Assembly: GCF_001542875.1 (NCBI RefSeq)
Contig: NZ_LMAF01000003.1
Span: 248,001 to 312,000 of the forward strand
From: Erythrobacter sp. YT30
GTDB taxonomy: Bacteria; Pseudomonadota; Alphaproteobacteria; Sphingomonadales; Sphingomonadaceae
Direction of reading: 5' to 3'
Length of the DNA stretch: 64,000 nucleotides
The notes beneath the pieces were generated by a model. That model worked only from the letters and a program-made list of their open reading frames with translations, was not told the DNA's origin and ran no database searches. Positions 19,258 through 27,301 of this stretch are shown in pieces. Position numbers and translations under genes: made by a program. The stretch's first letter is position 1; the number at the start of each line of letters is the position of its first letter.

Positions 19258-19721
19258 GCGCGCGCGTCTTTTGCGACAGCGTCCAGAACGCCATTCACAA
19301 ATTTCGCCTCGCGATCATCGAAGAATGCTTTTGCAACATCGACATATTCGTTGATCGCGCTTGCCTTTGGCACATCGGCGCGGGCCAGCAGTTCGTAAGC
19401 GCCGGCGCGCAGGACTTGGAGCATGGTTTTATCGAGGCGGGCTAGCGTCCAGCCCTCAGCCAGTTTTGCCAGCAGAATGCCGTCAATTTCATCGCGCCGC
19501 GCATCGACTCCGCGCACCAGATCATCGAAAAAATCGGTCTCAGCATCGGCATAAACCTCGCCTTCGTAATCTTCGTCATCAACTTCGCGGCCAAGGCGGT
19601 GTTGGTGAAATTCATTGAGCAGTTTGGCGAGCGGGGTGCCTTCCATCTGCTGCTGGTAAAGCGCCTGCACTGCGGCGAGACGGGCCGCAGAGCGGGATTG
19701 GGATTTGGCAGGCGTGTTCAT
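19254..19721 (-). CDS. nusB: transcription antitermination protein NusB
   Basis: NusB binds boxA RNA with NusE (S10) to support rRNA antitermination. The 155-residue all-helical protein contains SAARLAAVQALYQQQMEGTP at the N-terminus, and PKASAINEYVDVAKAFFD with FVNGVLDAVAKD at the C-terminus, all family features. Its ATG overlaps the hisD stop by 4 nt (ATGA), so it is translationally coupled to hisD. Confidence 0.95.
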   Translation of the reverse strand: MNTPAKSQSRSAARLAAVQALYQQQMEGTPLAKLLNEFHQHRLGREVDDEDYEGEVYADAETDFFDDLVRGVDARRDEIDGILLAKLAEGWTLARLDKTMLQVLRAGAYELLARADVPKASAINEYVDVAKAFFDDREAKFVNGVLDAVAKDARA

Positions 19722-21010
19722 TTGCGGCGAAGCTCCACCGATTTGGCATGCGCGGGCAGGCCCTCTGCATGGGCGAGGGTGGCGGCGGCAGGGCCGATCT
19801 TTTCGAACGATTCTTTATCAAGGCCAAGAAAACTGGTGCGTTTCATAAAGTCGAGGACTGAAAGCCCGCTTGAAAAACGCGCGCGGCGTCCTGTGGGCAG
19901 AACATGATTGGGCCCAGCCACGTAGTCGCCAACCGCCTCGGGTGTCATCCGGCCAAGGAAAATGCTGCCAGCGTGGCGGATCCTGTCCAGCATCGCTTCG
20001 GCATCATCAATCGCCAATTCGACGTGTTCAGCAGCGAGCCTGTTGGCAAGGCCCGGCGCTTCTTCAACCAGATCGTTGACGATGATGATTGCGCCATGCG
20101 CTTCCCAACTTTCCTTCGCCACTTTGCCAGTCGAAAGCTGCGCCAACTGCACGTCGATGCAGTCTTCGACATAGGCAGCAAAACGCGCATCATCGGTGAT
20201 GAGAATGGACTGCGAAGTCGGGTCGTGTTCCGCCTGGCTCAGCAAATCGGCTGCGATCCAGTCCGGATTATTCTCTCCGTCGGCGATGACGAGGATTTCT
20301 GATGGGCCCGCCACCATATCGATGCCGACGCGGCCATAAAGCTGGCGTTTGGCTTCGGCGACATAAGCGTTACCGGGGCCCGTAATGACATCGACAGGTT
20401 TGATGGTGTCTGTCCCATAGGCAAGCGCAGCCACCGCCTGTGCCCCGCCAACGCGCCAGATCTCGTCAACACCCGCGACATGCGCCGCAGCCAGAACCAG
20501 CGGGTTCGATTGCCCCTTGGGTGTTGGTGTCACCACCACCAATCGTTCAACCCCAGCAACGCGCGCAGGAATTGCGTTCATCAGCAGCGACGAGGGATAG
20601 GCCGCCCGGCCGCCGGGTACATAAAGCCCTGCGGCATCAACAGGTCGCCACATTGCACCAAGCCTTACGCCCGCATCATCGGTGTAGTCGCGGTTTTCGG
20701 GCAATTGCGCGAGGTGATAGGCACGAATGCGGCTGGCGGCGAGGTCTAAGGCTTCGCGCAATTCTGGCTCAATCGTCTGATACGCCTCTTCGCAGCGCTC
20801 TTTGGTGATCGTCCAGTCGGCATCCTGCGCGAGCGCGTATCCATCATAACGCTGCGTATATTCCTTAAGCGCATCATCGCCGCGGCTTGCCACGGCGGAC
20901 AAAATGCCCTGCACTTGGCCCGCGACATCGCTATCCGCATCGCGGCGCGCATTAACGAGCCGCTCAAAACGCTTTTCGAAATCGGGATCGAGAGTTGCGA
21001 ATTTCTGCAT
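19718..21010 (-). CDS. hisD: histidinol dehydrogenase
   Basis: Catalyses the last two NAD-dependent oxidations of histidine synthesis, histidinol to histidine. The length of 430 residues is normal. VPGGRAAYPSSLLMNAIPA, VTGPGNAYVAEAKRQLYGRV written here without its first base of context, LLSQAEHDPTSQ (zinc and catalytic Glu-His region) and AGPNHVLPTGRRARFSSGLS are all present. Its ATG overlaps the hisG stop by one base, and its own stop overlaps nusB by 4 nt, giving the operon hisG-hisD-nusB. Confidence 0.97.
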   Translation of the reverse strand: MQKFATLDPDFEKRFERLVNARRDADSDVAGQVQGILSAVASRGDDALKEYTQRYDGYALAQDADWTITKERCEEAYQTIEPELREALDLAASRIRAYHLAQLPENRDYTDDAGVRLGAMWRPVDAAGLYVPGGRAAYPSSLLMNAIPARVAGVERLVVVTPTPKGQSNPLVLAAAHVAGVDEIWRVGGAQAVAALAYGTDTIKPVDVITGPGNAYVAEAKRQLYGRVGIDMVAGPSEILVIADGENNPDWIAADLLSQAEHDPTSQSILITDDARFAAYVEDCIDVQLAQLSTGKVAKESWEAHGAIIIVNDLVEEAPGLANRLAAEHVELAIDDAEAMLDRIRHAGSIFLGRMTPEAVGDYVAGPNHVLPTGRRARFSSGLSVLDFMKRTSFLGLDKESFEKIGPAAATLAHAEGLPAHAKSVELRRK

Positions 21011-21708
21011 CAGGCTGCCTTATCATCCTGGCTTGATTGCCGCCGTTCAGCATCCTCGCGAAAAGCGGTGACCAATTCGGCAATACGCGCATCTGTTTTC
21101 AGCGCAGCGCGGTTCACGATAAGGCGCGCCGACACGTCAAGAATGCGGCTCGTTTCGGCAAGGCCATTTTGCTTCAAAGTCGTGCCAGTTGAAACAAGAT
21201 CGACAATCTGCCCGGCCAGCCCAAGCGAGGGCGCAAGTTCCATCGCGCCGTTAAGCTTTACACATTCGGCTTGCACACCCTGATTTTCAAAGTGCCTGCG
21301 CGTAAGGCTTGGATACTTAGTCGCAACGCGCAAATGGCTCGCATGGGCACTCGGTGCCGCGTCGTCCTTGAGGCGCGCCACCGATAAACGGCAATGGCCG
21401 ATATCAAGATCGACAGGCGCATAAAGATCATCGTAATCAAATTCTTCGATCACGTCTGACCCCACAATTCCCAGTTGCGCAGCGCCATGTGCAACGAAGG
21501 TCGCAACATCGAATGCGCGCACCCGGATCAGGCGCATATCATCGCGGTTCGTCGCGAACGACAAGCTGCGATTGGCCTTGTCGAAAAAGCCATCTTCGGG
21601 CACGACGCCTGCATTCGCCATGACGGGCAGCGCCTCATCAAGGATGCGTCCTTTGGGAATGGCGAAAGTCAGCTGGCCTTTTGGCGATTGTGATGCGGAA
21701 GGTGTCAT
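21010..21708 (-). CDS. hisG: ATP phosphoribosyltransferase, short form
   Basis: First enzyme of histidine synthesis: condenses ATP with PRPP. The 232-residue length and absence of a C-terminal regulatory domain mark it as the short form (HisGS), which in other bacteria needs the HisZ subunit. [46 protein letters not shown] and [16 protein letters not shown] are family motifs, the last being the PRPP loop. I chose the ATG at 21708; upstream in-frame sequence is not hisG-like. No hisZ is in the window. Confidence 0.94.
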   Translation of the reverse strand: MTPSASQSPKGQLTFAIPKGRILDEALPVMANAGVVPEDGFFDKANRSLSFATNRDDMRLIRVRAFDVATFVAHGAAQLGIVGSDVIEEFDYDDLYAPVDLDIGHCRLSVARLKDDAAPSAHASHLRVATKYPSLTRRHFENQGVQAECVKLNGAMELAPSLGLAGQIVDLVSTGTTLKQNGLAETSRILDVSARLIVNRAALKTDARIAELVTAFREDAERRQSSQDDKAA

Positions 21709-21783
21709 TGCGCTGCGGCACTTAGGGTGCGGCCTGCAAAAGGGCAACCAGAAGAGAATGGCAGAAGCGAAAGGACCAGTCCC

Positions 21784-22875
21784 ATGGACACGCGCGAGAT
21801 CATGCTGATCGAAGAGTTTGACGCGGCCATCAAATGGCAGGCTGATCACGCGGCGAACAATGGCGCTGAATGCACCGCGCGGGTGATCCGGGCGCTTTCT
21901 CAAGTTAGGCAAAGTGATACCCAGCTCGGCCGCCGCATGGCGAATTGGGAAGGGCTAACGCTTAAGGACGCGATGCCTTTGCGGGTGACGGGCGGGCTGC
22001 ATCACCTCGTGCTGACCAGCGTGGATGAGCGTTTACGGCCCGTCTATGCGAGCGATCTGACCGATCAGGAGGAGATAGACGCGCTGGTCCTCGATATTGT
22101 GAGCAAGCATGACGCGCAGCTTGTCCCATGGCTCGATGGCCCCCCGCAAACCAATGAAGCTGGGCGCTCTGCGAGCATTATGGCGGGGCTTTTATGGGCG
22201 GCTCAGAGAGTTCACCCGCGCTTCGACCTGTTCGAGCTCGGTGCAAGTGCCGGGGTCAACACCATGATTGATCGTTATTACTACAATCTCGGCGGGGTCG
22301 AAGCTGGTCCGAAGAATTCCCCCATGCACATCGCACCCGAATGGCGAGGGAGGGGCGCACCGCCGCCTCCACCAGAGGCGTTTGAAATTGTGTCCGCAAG
22401 AGGCTGCGATCTCACCCCGATCAACCTTGCCGATCCCGACAGCGCCTTGCGTCTCAAAGCCTATGTCTGGCCCGATGCGTCTGCGCGTCTTGAACGGATC
22501 GATGCCGCCATTCAGCTTGCTGCAGAAAAAGCGCCTGATCTCGTGCAGATGGACGCGGCGGAATTCGCCTTGGGTGAACTTGCCAAGCCGCACGCCGAAG
22601 GGATTACCAAGGCCATGTTCCATTCGATCATGTGGCAATACATGCCCGCCGAAACACAGGAAGCGATTGAAGAGGCATTTGACGAAGCAGGCGCGCGCGC
22701 GACGCCTCAAAAACCGCTTGCCTGGATCAGTCTTGAAACCGATCCGGCGACTTTCCGCCACGAATTGAAAGTGCGGATATGGGATGGTTTATCGGGATCA
22801 GGCGAGCCTACGTTACTCGCACACGCGCACCCGCATGGCGCGTGGGTGGAGTGGGACGAGGTTACTGCCAATTAA
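21784..22875 (+). CDS. DUF2332 family protein
   Basis: Cytoplasmic protein of 363 residues matching the DUF2332 family of unknown function. Recognisable points are [20 protein letters not shown] (a Rossmann/methyltransferase-like glycine loop in the middle of the chain), [20 protein letters not shown], and the C-terminal [15 protein letters not shown] region. The glycine loop and DVxxN-like elements suggest an S-adenosylmethionine-binding fold, but that is inference. The ATG at 21784 has GAAAGGACC upstream. Divergent from hisG with 75 bp between starts. Confidence 0.75.
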   Translation: MDTREIMLIEEFDAAIKWQADHAANNGAECTARVIRALSQVRQSDTQLGRRMANWEGLTLKDAMPLRVTGGLHHLVLTSVDERLRPVYASDLTDQEEIDALVLDIVSKHDAQLVPWLDGPPQTNEAGRSASIMAGLLWAAQRVHPRFDLFELGASAGVNTMIDRYYYNLGGVEAGPKNSPMHIAPEWRGRGAPPPPPEAFEIVSARGCDLTPINLADPDSALRLKAYVWPDASARLERIDAAIQLAAEKAPDLVQMDAAEFALGELAKPHAEGITKAMFHSIMWQYMPAETQEAIEEAFDEAGARATPQKPLAWISLETDPATFRHELKVRIWDGLSGSGEPTLLAHAHPHGAWVEWDEVTAN

Positions 22876-22913
22876 AGTTGCATTTTGCAATCTAAATTGG
22901 TAGGACGCTGAAC

Positions 22914-23372
22914 GTGACGAGAAAACCGCTTCCCTATGCTGATCTGACGCTCGAAGAGGCGCTGGTACAGTTTCGGGCGGAAAGCGGCCTAACGCACAAA
23001 TACGATGCAATGGGCGCGAAGGCGCAAATGCACTTTGAGCGACACGATATAATCCACGTATTGTTCGGGTTGACTACCAATCTCCGCGACGAAGCACAGG
23101 CTGATGGATGGACACTCATGGCAAGCGACATCGGCATGCAGGACATCCGCACGTTCATGCAGCTGCCAGAAGAGAAGAGCGTGATTAAGGAAGTGGGGTG
23201 GTGGGCGCTCGCAAAAGGATTTTTTGCGAGCCTGCCAGACTATGCCGCTATAGCGTGGCGCTCACGTAAGATGCGTAAGAAATGGCGCTGGTCAGACAAC
23301 GCCCAATATCGTCAGCAACAAGTCTCAGCTATTCGAGACGAATTCGGGATTGCCCACGCGCTGGCTGACTGA
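22914..23372 (+). CDS. COQ4-like protein (putative)
   Basis: 152-residue protein of uncertain function. HDIIH at about residues 44-48, followed 11 residues later by Glu (within NLRDE), reproduces the HDxxH-x11-E metal-ligand pattern of COQ4, a ubiquinone-biosynthesis protein that decarboxylates and hydroxylates the ring. The middle is hydrophobic (WWALAKGFFASLPDYAAIAW) and the C-terminus is basic, consistent with a membrane-associated helical protein. The rest is divergent from mitochondrial COQ4, so the name is tentative. Begins with an ATG 38 bp after the DUF2332 gene, likely same transcript. Confidence 0.5.
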   Translation: MTRKPLPYADLTLEEALVQFRAESGLTHKYDAMGAKAQMHFERHDIIHVLFGLTTNLRDEAQADGWTLMASDIGMQDIRTFMQLPEEKSVIKEVGWWALAKGFFASLPDYAAIAWRSRKMRKKWRWSDNAQYRQQQVSAIRDEFGIAHALAD

Positions 23373-23378
23373 ACGAGT

Positions 23379-23468
23379 TCAGCAGCAGTCGCAGTTTGAG
23401 CAGGTTGCACCGCTTTCACATTTCGCGCAGTCGCAATCGCAGCAATCAGCCGGGATATGATATACCAT
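23379..23468 (-). CDS. 29-residue cysteine-rich, metallothionein-like peptide
   Basis: A tiny frame of 29 codons that standard gene callers would skip. It has nine cysteines at positions 9, 10, 12, 14, 17, 23, 26, 28 and 29, arranged as CCDCDCAKC and CSNCDCC, plus four Asp and one His: the composition expected of a metal-thiolate cluster peptide. The ATG is preceded at 7 nt by a full AAGGAG. It starts 31 bp after the stop of the amphi-Trp gene on the same strand and ends 6 bp from the convergent COQ4-like gene. Metal binding is inference from composition. I do not recognise a family; it is shorter than, and unlike, the known bacterial metallothioneins SmtA and BmtA. Confidence 0.68.
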   Translation of the reverse strand: MVYHIPADCCDCDCAKCESGATCSNCDCC

Positions 23469-23492
23469 TGCAATTCTCCTTGTATATCATAT
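23455..23492 (-). promoter_or_regulatory. 11-bp inverted repeat caging the SD and start codon
   Basis: ATATGATATAC (23455-23465) and GTATATCATAT (23482-23492) are perfect reverse complements separated by 16 nt. In the mRNA the 16-nt loop is exactly the AAGGAG ribosome site through the AUG, and codons 2-5 form one arm. It could be a translational switch (for example thermolabile, as the stem is nearly all A-U) or a protein operator. Confidence 0.6.
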
Positions 23493-23499
23493 GCTTATA

Positions 23500-23730
23500 T
23501 TAGTCTTCGTCAGTGCGCCAGCGGAATTGGAATTCCAATTCGTGCATCGGGCCTTCTTGTTCGTGCTCGATTGAGAATTCCGTGCCTGCAGGCACGTAAA
23601 GGCGTTGATTGTCCACTTGGATTTCGAACGCCTTGCCGTCTTTGAGCGCCTCGACGAGCCGCTCGAGCTTCTGGATGTTTTGTTCGGTGGTGTAGGTTTT
23701 GGTGACGTCGCGGGTGGGATTGTCAGTCAT
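23500..23730 (-). CDS. amphi-Trp domain protein
   Basis: 76-residue acidic protein ending LEFQFRWRTDED. The pattern of a short helix (QNIQKLERLVEALKDGKAFE) followed by beta strands that end in an alternating hydrophobic strand with Trp matches the amphi-Trp domain, a small module of unknown function often found in archaea and bacteria. I chose the ATG at 23730 (MTDNPTRD); the in-frame start at 23778 would run into the upstream hydrolase gene. GGAG lies rather far upstream. It is followed by the cysteine-rich peptide on the same strand, likely one transcript. Confidence 0.7.
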   Translation of the reverse strand: MTDNPTRDVTKTYTTEQNIQKLERLVEALKDGKAFEIQVDNQRLYVPAGTEFSIEHEQEGPMHELEFQFRWRTDED

Positions 23731-23774
23731 GGCAAGGGGGCACTCCTGTGTCTGATTCCCTTGCGCATAAACCT

Positions 23775-24662
23775 TCAAAGTTGCAGAAATTTTTCTATCG
23801 CTGCGTTCACCTTATCCGGGGCCTCCCAAGGGACAAAATGCCCGCAGTCTGGCACGCGCTCGATCGTCAGCGGGTCGATCATATCTTCCAACCCTTCGAG
23901 ATTTTCCGGTGGAAGCGCGAGATCATCGAGCGCCCAGATCACGAGTGTCGGAATGGTGAGCTTTGGCAGGTCGAGCGGCGTATAATCGGCTGGCAGTTCA
24001 AAAGGCTCGTCCATTGTCGGCACAACCATCGGGCTTGCGCGGTAGTAATTGAGCATCCCGAACGCCGCATCGCGGTTTTGCCAATCGCGCAAGAGAGCAT
24101 CGCGCTCTTCGGGTTCCATTGCGCTTGGCCGGTCCCATTTGACCTCTTTCAGCATCAGGCCGGTCAGCCCCTGATTTTTGACAAGCGCGTCGTTGGCCGG
24201 ATCGCGAAATCCGCGAATGTACTGGCTCGCCTCGCGCTGGCCGGGATGGATGTAGAGCAGTTTCTGGAAGATTGCGGGGTGAGGCGCATTGGCAATTATC
24301 GCGCGTTCAACGCGGCTGTGCTGGCCGCCGAGAGCAACTCCCCATGCAATCGCGCCGCCCCAGTCATGGCCGACAATCGTGAACCTTGGCAGCGAAAGCG
24401 CATCGGCGAGCAGGAATACATCGCCGATCAGCTTGTCCGGTGTGTATGCGCTTACCTCTTGCGGCTTTGATGACCCTCGATAGCCGCGCTGATCAGGGGC
24501 AATACAGCGATAGCGGTCCTTGAAATGCGCGATCTGATGCCGCCAAGTTCGATGGCTTTCGGGAAAACCGTGGAGGAAGATCAATGGCGGGGCATCGACG
24601 GGGCCCTCATCAACGATGTCGAGATGAATGCCATTGGAAAGAGAGACGCGTTTTTGTTCCAA
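23775..24662 (-). CDS. alpha/beta hydrolase, epoxide hydrolase-like
   Basis: 295-residue hydrolase with HGFPES (oxyanion HGxP motif) near residue 31 and VGHDWGG near residue 102, where the nucleophile is Asp rather than Ser. Asp at that position, plus DQRGYRGSS and the C-terminal DCGHFVPWEAP carrying the catalytic His, fits epoxide hydrolases and haloalkane dehalogenases. Two lid tyrosines are plausible in the cap region. No signal peptide. Substrate unknown. It lies just upstream of the amphi-Trp gene on the same strand. Confidence 0.87.
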   Translation of the reverse strand: MEQKRVSLSNGIHLDIVDEGPVDAPPLIFLHGFPESHRTWRHQIAHFKDRYRCIAPDQRGYRGSSKPQEVSAYTPDKLIGDVFLLADALSLPRFTIVGHDWGGAIAWGVALGGQHSRVERAIIANAPHPAIFQKLLYIHPGQREASQYIRGFRDPANDALVKNQGLTGLMLKEVKWDRPSAMEPEERDALLRDWQNRDAAFGMLNYYRASPMVVPTMDEPFELPADYTPLDLPKLTIPTLVIWALDDLALPPENLEGLEDMIDPLTIERVPDCGHFVPWEAPDKVNAAIEKFLQL

Positions 24663-24689
24663 GGTGACGGTGCCTTTTAGTGTGTAGCC

Positions 24690-25526
24690 TTAGTCTTCAT
24701 AACGGCTGTGCTCGCGAAAGCTCAGCCCGGCGGTTTGCAGGGGCGTAACAGCCTCTTTGAATTGTCCCGGCGTCATATCGGCAAACTGCCTGAATTCCTT
24801 GTTGAGATGTGAATCGTCGAAATATCGCAGCTCTGCAAGCACCTGGTCACTCGGGCTGCTGATACCCCGCAGGGCTGCTGCCATGTCAAGGAACCTGCTG
24901 CGTCTTAGAACGGCCTTTGGCGTCAGGCCGAAATGGTATTTACAGCGTCTTTCCATCTGCCGAACGGAGAGCCCGATCTGTTCGGCAGCATCATCGATGC
25001 GGATGGTGCTGTCCTGGCGAGAAAAGCGTTCAAACTGCGCCATCGCTTCATCGACTTCATACGTGCCCACGTCCTCCAGTCTTTTCGCCAAAATGTCTTC
25101 GACGATGGCGACTTTTTCCTCATCCTCTTGGGCGGCAGCGACTCTGTTATGGAGCTGAACGGCAAGCGAGCCCCACAAATCGTGCAGCGAGAGCATGGTG
25201 TCAGTATAATCGGCATGTGATTGAGTGAAGAGCCCGCGCCATCCACCTGCGCGAAAGGCAATGCCGACATTGTCGAGAGTGCCCCGAAGTCGCACTTTGA
25301 AAGGGCGGCTATTGGCACCTGAAAAAACGGCTGTACCACCGCGAGCCAATTCTTCAGGCGCATCACCGCCGCGCCAATCCCCTTTGATGAGGCAGCGCAC
25401 GAACGCGGTTTCAGCGAGCAGAAAATCATCGATTACGTGATCGTCGGGTAAGGGAGCCTGAAAGATGTAATAGTCGCGCACATAGGGCGCGAGTTTTGGC
25501 GACGGCTTGTAATTGCGTGAAAACAC
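24690..25526 (-). CDS. AraC family transcriptional regulator
   Basis: DNA-binding regulator. The C-terminal third carries the two AraC helix-turn-helix motifs (IDDAAEQIGLSVRQMERRCK, then AALRGISSPSDQVLAELRYF with DDSHLNKEFRQFADMTPGQF). The N-terminal part (PSPKLAPYVRDYYIF) matches the sensor domain common in this AraC subgroup. The frame is open to 25733, but that would overlap the upstream dehydrogenase gene by about 150 bp; the GTG at 25526, giving 278 residues, fits the family length best, though the start is not certain. Effector and targets unknown. Confidence 0.82.
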   Translation of the reverse strand: MFSRNYKPSPKLAPYVRDYYIFQAPLPDDHVIDDFLLAETAFVRCLIKGDWRGGDAPEELARGGTAVFSGANSRPFKVRLRGTLDNVGIAFRAGGWRGLFTQSHADYTDTMLSLHDLWGSLAVQLHNRVAAAQEDEEKVAIVEDILAKRLEDVGTYEVDEAMAQFERFSRQDSTIRIDDAAEQIGLSVRQMERRCKYHFGLTPKAVLRRSRFLDMAAALRGISSPSDQVLAELRYFDDSHLNKEFRQFADMTPGQFKEAVTPLQTAGLSFREHSRYED

Positions 25527-25584
25527 TGGCGGTGCGACCCCCCGACGCTTTGCCCCCTTACGCTGGGCTATTTTTTGCCCCCAT

Positions 25585-26391
25585 TCAGGCTTCCATCTTC
25601 TCCATGTAGCCTGCTGCAACCATCGCTGCGACCTGATCAAATAGAGCATCCGGCGTTCGGCGCATCTCACCCATTTGCTCTTCCATTCCGCGCGCAACGA
25701 TGATTTCGCGCTGCCCTTTAGCGATGGCATCAATCATGATTTTGGCAGCCTCATCTGCGGGAATGCCTTCATCAATGGCTTTGTCCGACCTGTCCCTTTT
25801 CGCTCCATCGCCAACCAAAGCGTTGCGCGCGACATTTGTGGCAACAGAGCCAGGATAGATGACATGGACATTGACGCCGGTCTGCGAGAGCTCTGCGCGA
25901 AGTGCGTCGGCATATCCCGCGAGGCCGAATTTGACGGCGCAATAGGCCGTTCGCATCGGCACTCCCACCTTACCAGCGATGGATGAAATGAAGGCGATGC
26001 CGCCAGATCCTCTTTCGGCTATGTGCCCGATAAGCCCTTGTGAGAATGCGATCTGCGCGGTGAGATCGATATCGATGATATCGCGATAGACCTGCATGTC
26101 GGTGTTGAGAGCACGGCTGCGCTGCGACACGCCGGCATTTGCGAATGCGAGATCAACGCCGCCTTTCCATCCGATAGCCTTGGCAGTCGCATCGGCCAGC
26201 GCTGCATCATCGCGCACGTCGAACGGCAGGATCAGCGTCTCGCCACATTCCTTAGCCACTTCTGCAAGCCGCGCTTCATCGCGTCCTGAAAGCACCAGAT
26301 ACGCGCCGCGTCCCGCAAGATCGCGCGCCAAAGCCGCACCAATCCCTGAGGATGCGCCTGTGATCCACGCAGTTTTGCCGTTGAAATCCAT
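25585..26391 (-). CDS. short-chain dehydrogenase/reductase
   Basis: NAD(P)-dependent oxidoreductase of 268 residues in the classical SDR family. TGASSGIG binds the cofactor near the N-terminus, FANAGVSQRS carries the NAG structural motif, ISSIAG supplies the catalytic Ser and YCAVK the catalytic Tyr and Lys. The ATG at 26391 starts the canonical MDFNGKTAWITGASSG. The C-terminal extension with an arginine-rich EIIVARGMEEQ segment resembles short-chain dehydrogenases acting on lipids. Substrate unknown. Upstream of the AraC regulator on the same strand. Confidence 0.92.
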   Translation of the reverse strand: MDFNGKTAWITGASSGIGAALARDLAGRGAYLVLSGRDEARLAEVAKECGETLILPFDVRDDAALADATAKAIGWKGGVDLAFANAGVSQRSRALNTDMQVYRDIIDIDLTAQIAFSQGLIGHIAERGSGGIAFISSIAGKVGVPMRTAYCAVKFGLAGYADALRAELSQTGVNVHVIYPGSVATNVARNALVGDGAKRDRSDKAIDEGIPADEAAKIMIDAIAKGQREIIVARGMEEQMGEMRRTPDALFDQVAAMVAAGYMEKMEA

Positions 26392-26419
26392 TCCTAGCTC
26401 CCCTGAGTATGCCTCTGTT

Positions 26420-27301
26420 TTATGGATAGCTGACGGTCTTTGGCTTTCCGGGCAAGGGAATAAACTCTTCCTCGTCCCCCGGCACTTTGGGAAAGCGCCC
26501 CTCGGCCCAGTCCTCGCGCGCCTGAATGATCCGATCGCGGCTGGAGCTGACAAAGTTCCACCAGACATGGCGCTTTGTGGTGAAAGCTTCACCACCGAGC
26601 AGCATCACGCGGCCACCCTTTTCACTTTCAAGAACCATTTGCTTACCCGGCGCGAGCACCGCCAATTCGTATAGAACAAGCGCGGTTCCATCGACGCTGG
26701 CCTCACCGCTCACCAGCATAACGGCGCGTTCATCGGCTTCAGTTTCGATTGGTATCGCGCCGGTCGGGGCGAGCAGGATTTCTGAGTAGATCGTGTCGGC
26801 ATAGGTCGTGGTGGAGGCAGACTTACCCCACAAATCGCCCATGATGACCCATGCTTTGACGCAGGTGTCTTCGACCACGGGCACGTCTTTGACAGCCTCG
26901 AATGCAGGATCAATTTCCTCGCGCCCATCGGGCAGGGCAAGCCATGTCTGCATCCCGAAGATCGGTGCAAGACGAGCGTGCTCGTCTGCCGGGCTGCGTT
27001 CTGAATGGACGATGCCTTTGCCCGCAGTCATCAAATTGACCTGGCCGGGACGGATCGTTGCAAAGCTGCCAAGGCTATCGCGGTGATTGATGGCACCTTC
27101 GAACAGCCAAGTGACGGTTGCCAGATTGATATGGGGGTGAGGACGCACAGCCATGCCCGTATCCGGCGCGAGATTGGCAGGACCAAATTCATCGACGAAG
27201 ATAAAGGGGCCGACCATTGTCCGCTCGCGCGATGGGAGTACGCGGCGAACTTCGAAGTCGCCCAGATCGTGGGTCACAGGCGTGATGGTCTGCGTGATCA
27301 T
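26420..27301 (-). CDS. pirin family protein
   Basis: Bicupin of 293 residues. RPHPHINLATVTWLFEGAIN and GIVHSERSP carry the three His and the Glu that bind iron in pirins, and FVDEFGPANL is the usual opening region. Some bacterial pirins act as quercetinases or modulate central metabolism; which applies here cannot be told. Its ATG abuts the Nudix gene stop, so bolA-Nudix-pirin is one operon. Confidence 0.92.
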   Translation of the reverse strand: MITQTITPVTHDLGDFEVRRVLPSRERTMVGPFIFVDEFGPANLAPDTGMAVRPHPHINLATVTWLFEGAINHRDSLGSFATIRPGQVNLMTAGKGIVHSERSPADEHARLAPIFGMQTWLALPDGREEIDPAFEAVKDVPVVEDTCVKAWVIMGDLWGKSASTTTYADTIYSEILLAPTGAIPIETEADERAVMLVSGEASVDGTALVLYELAVLAPGKQMVLESEKGGRVMLLGGEAFTTKRHVWWNFVSSSRDRIIQAREDWAEGRFPKVPGDEEEFIPLPGKPKTVSYP

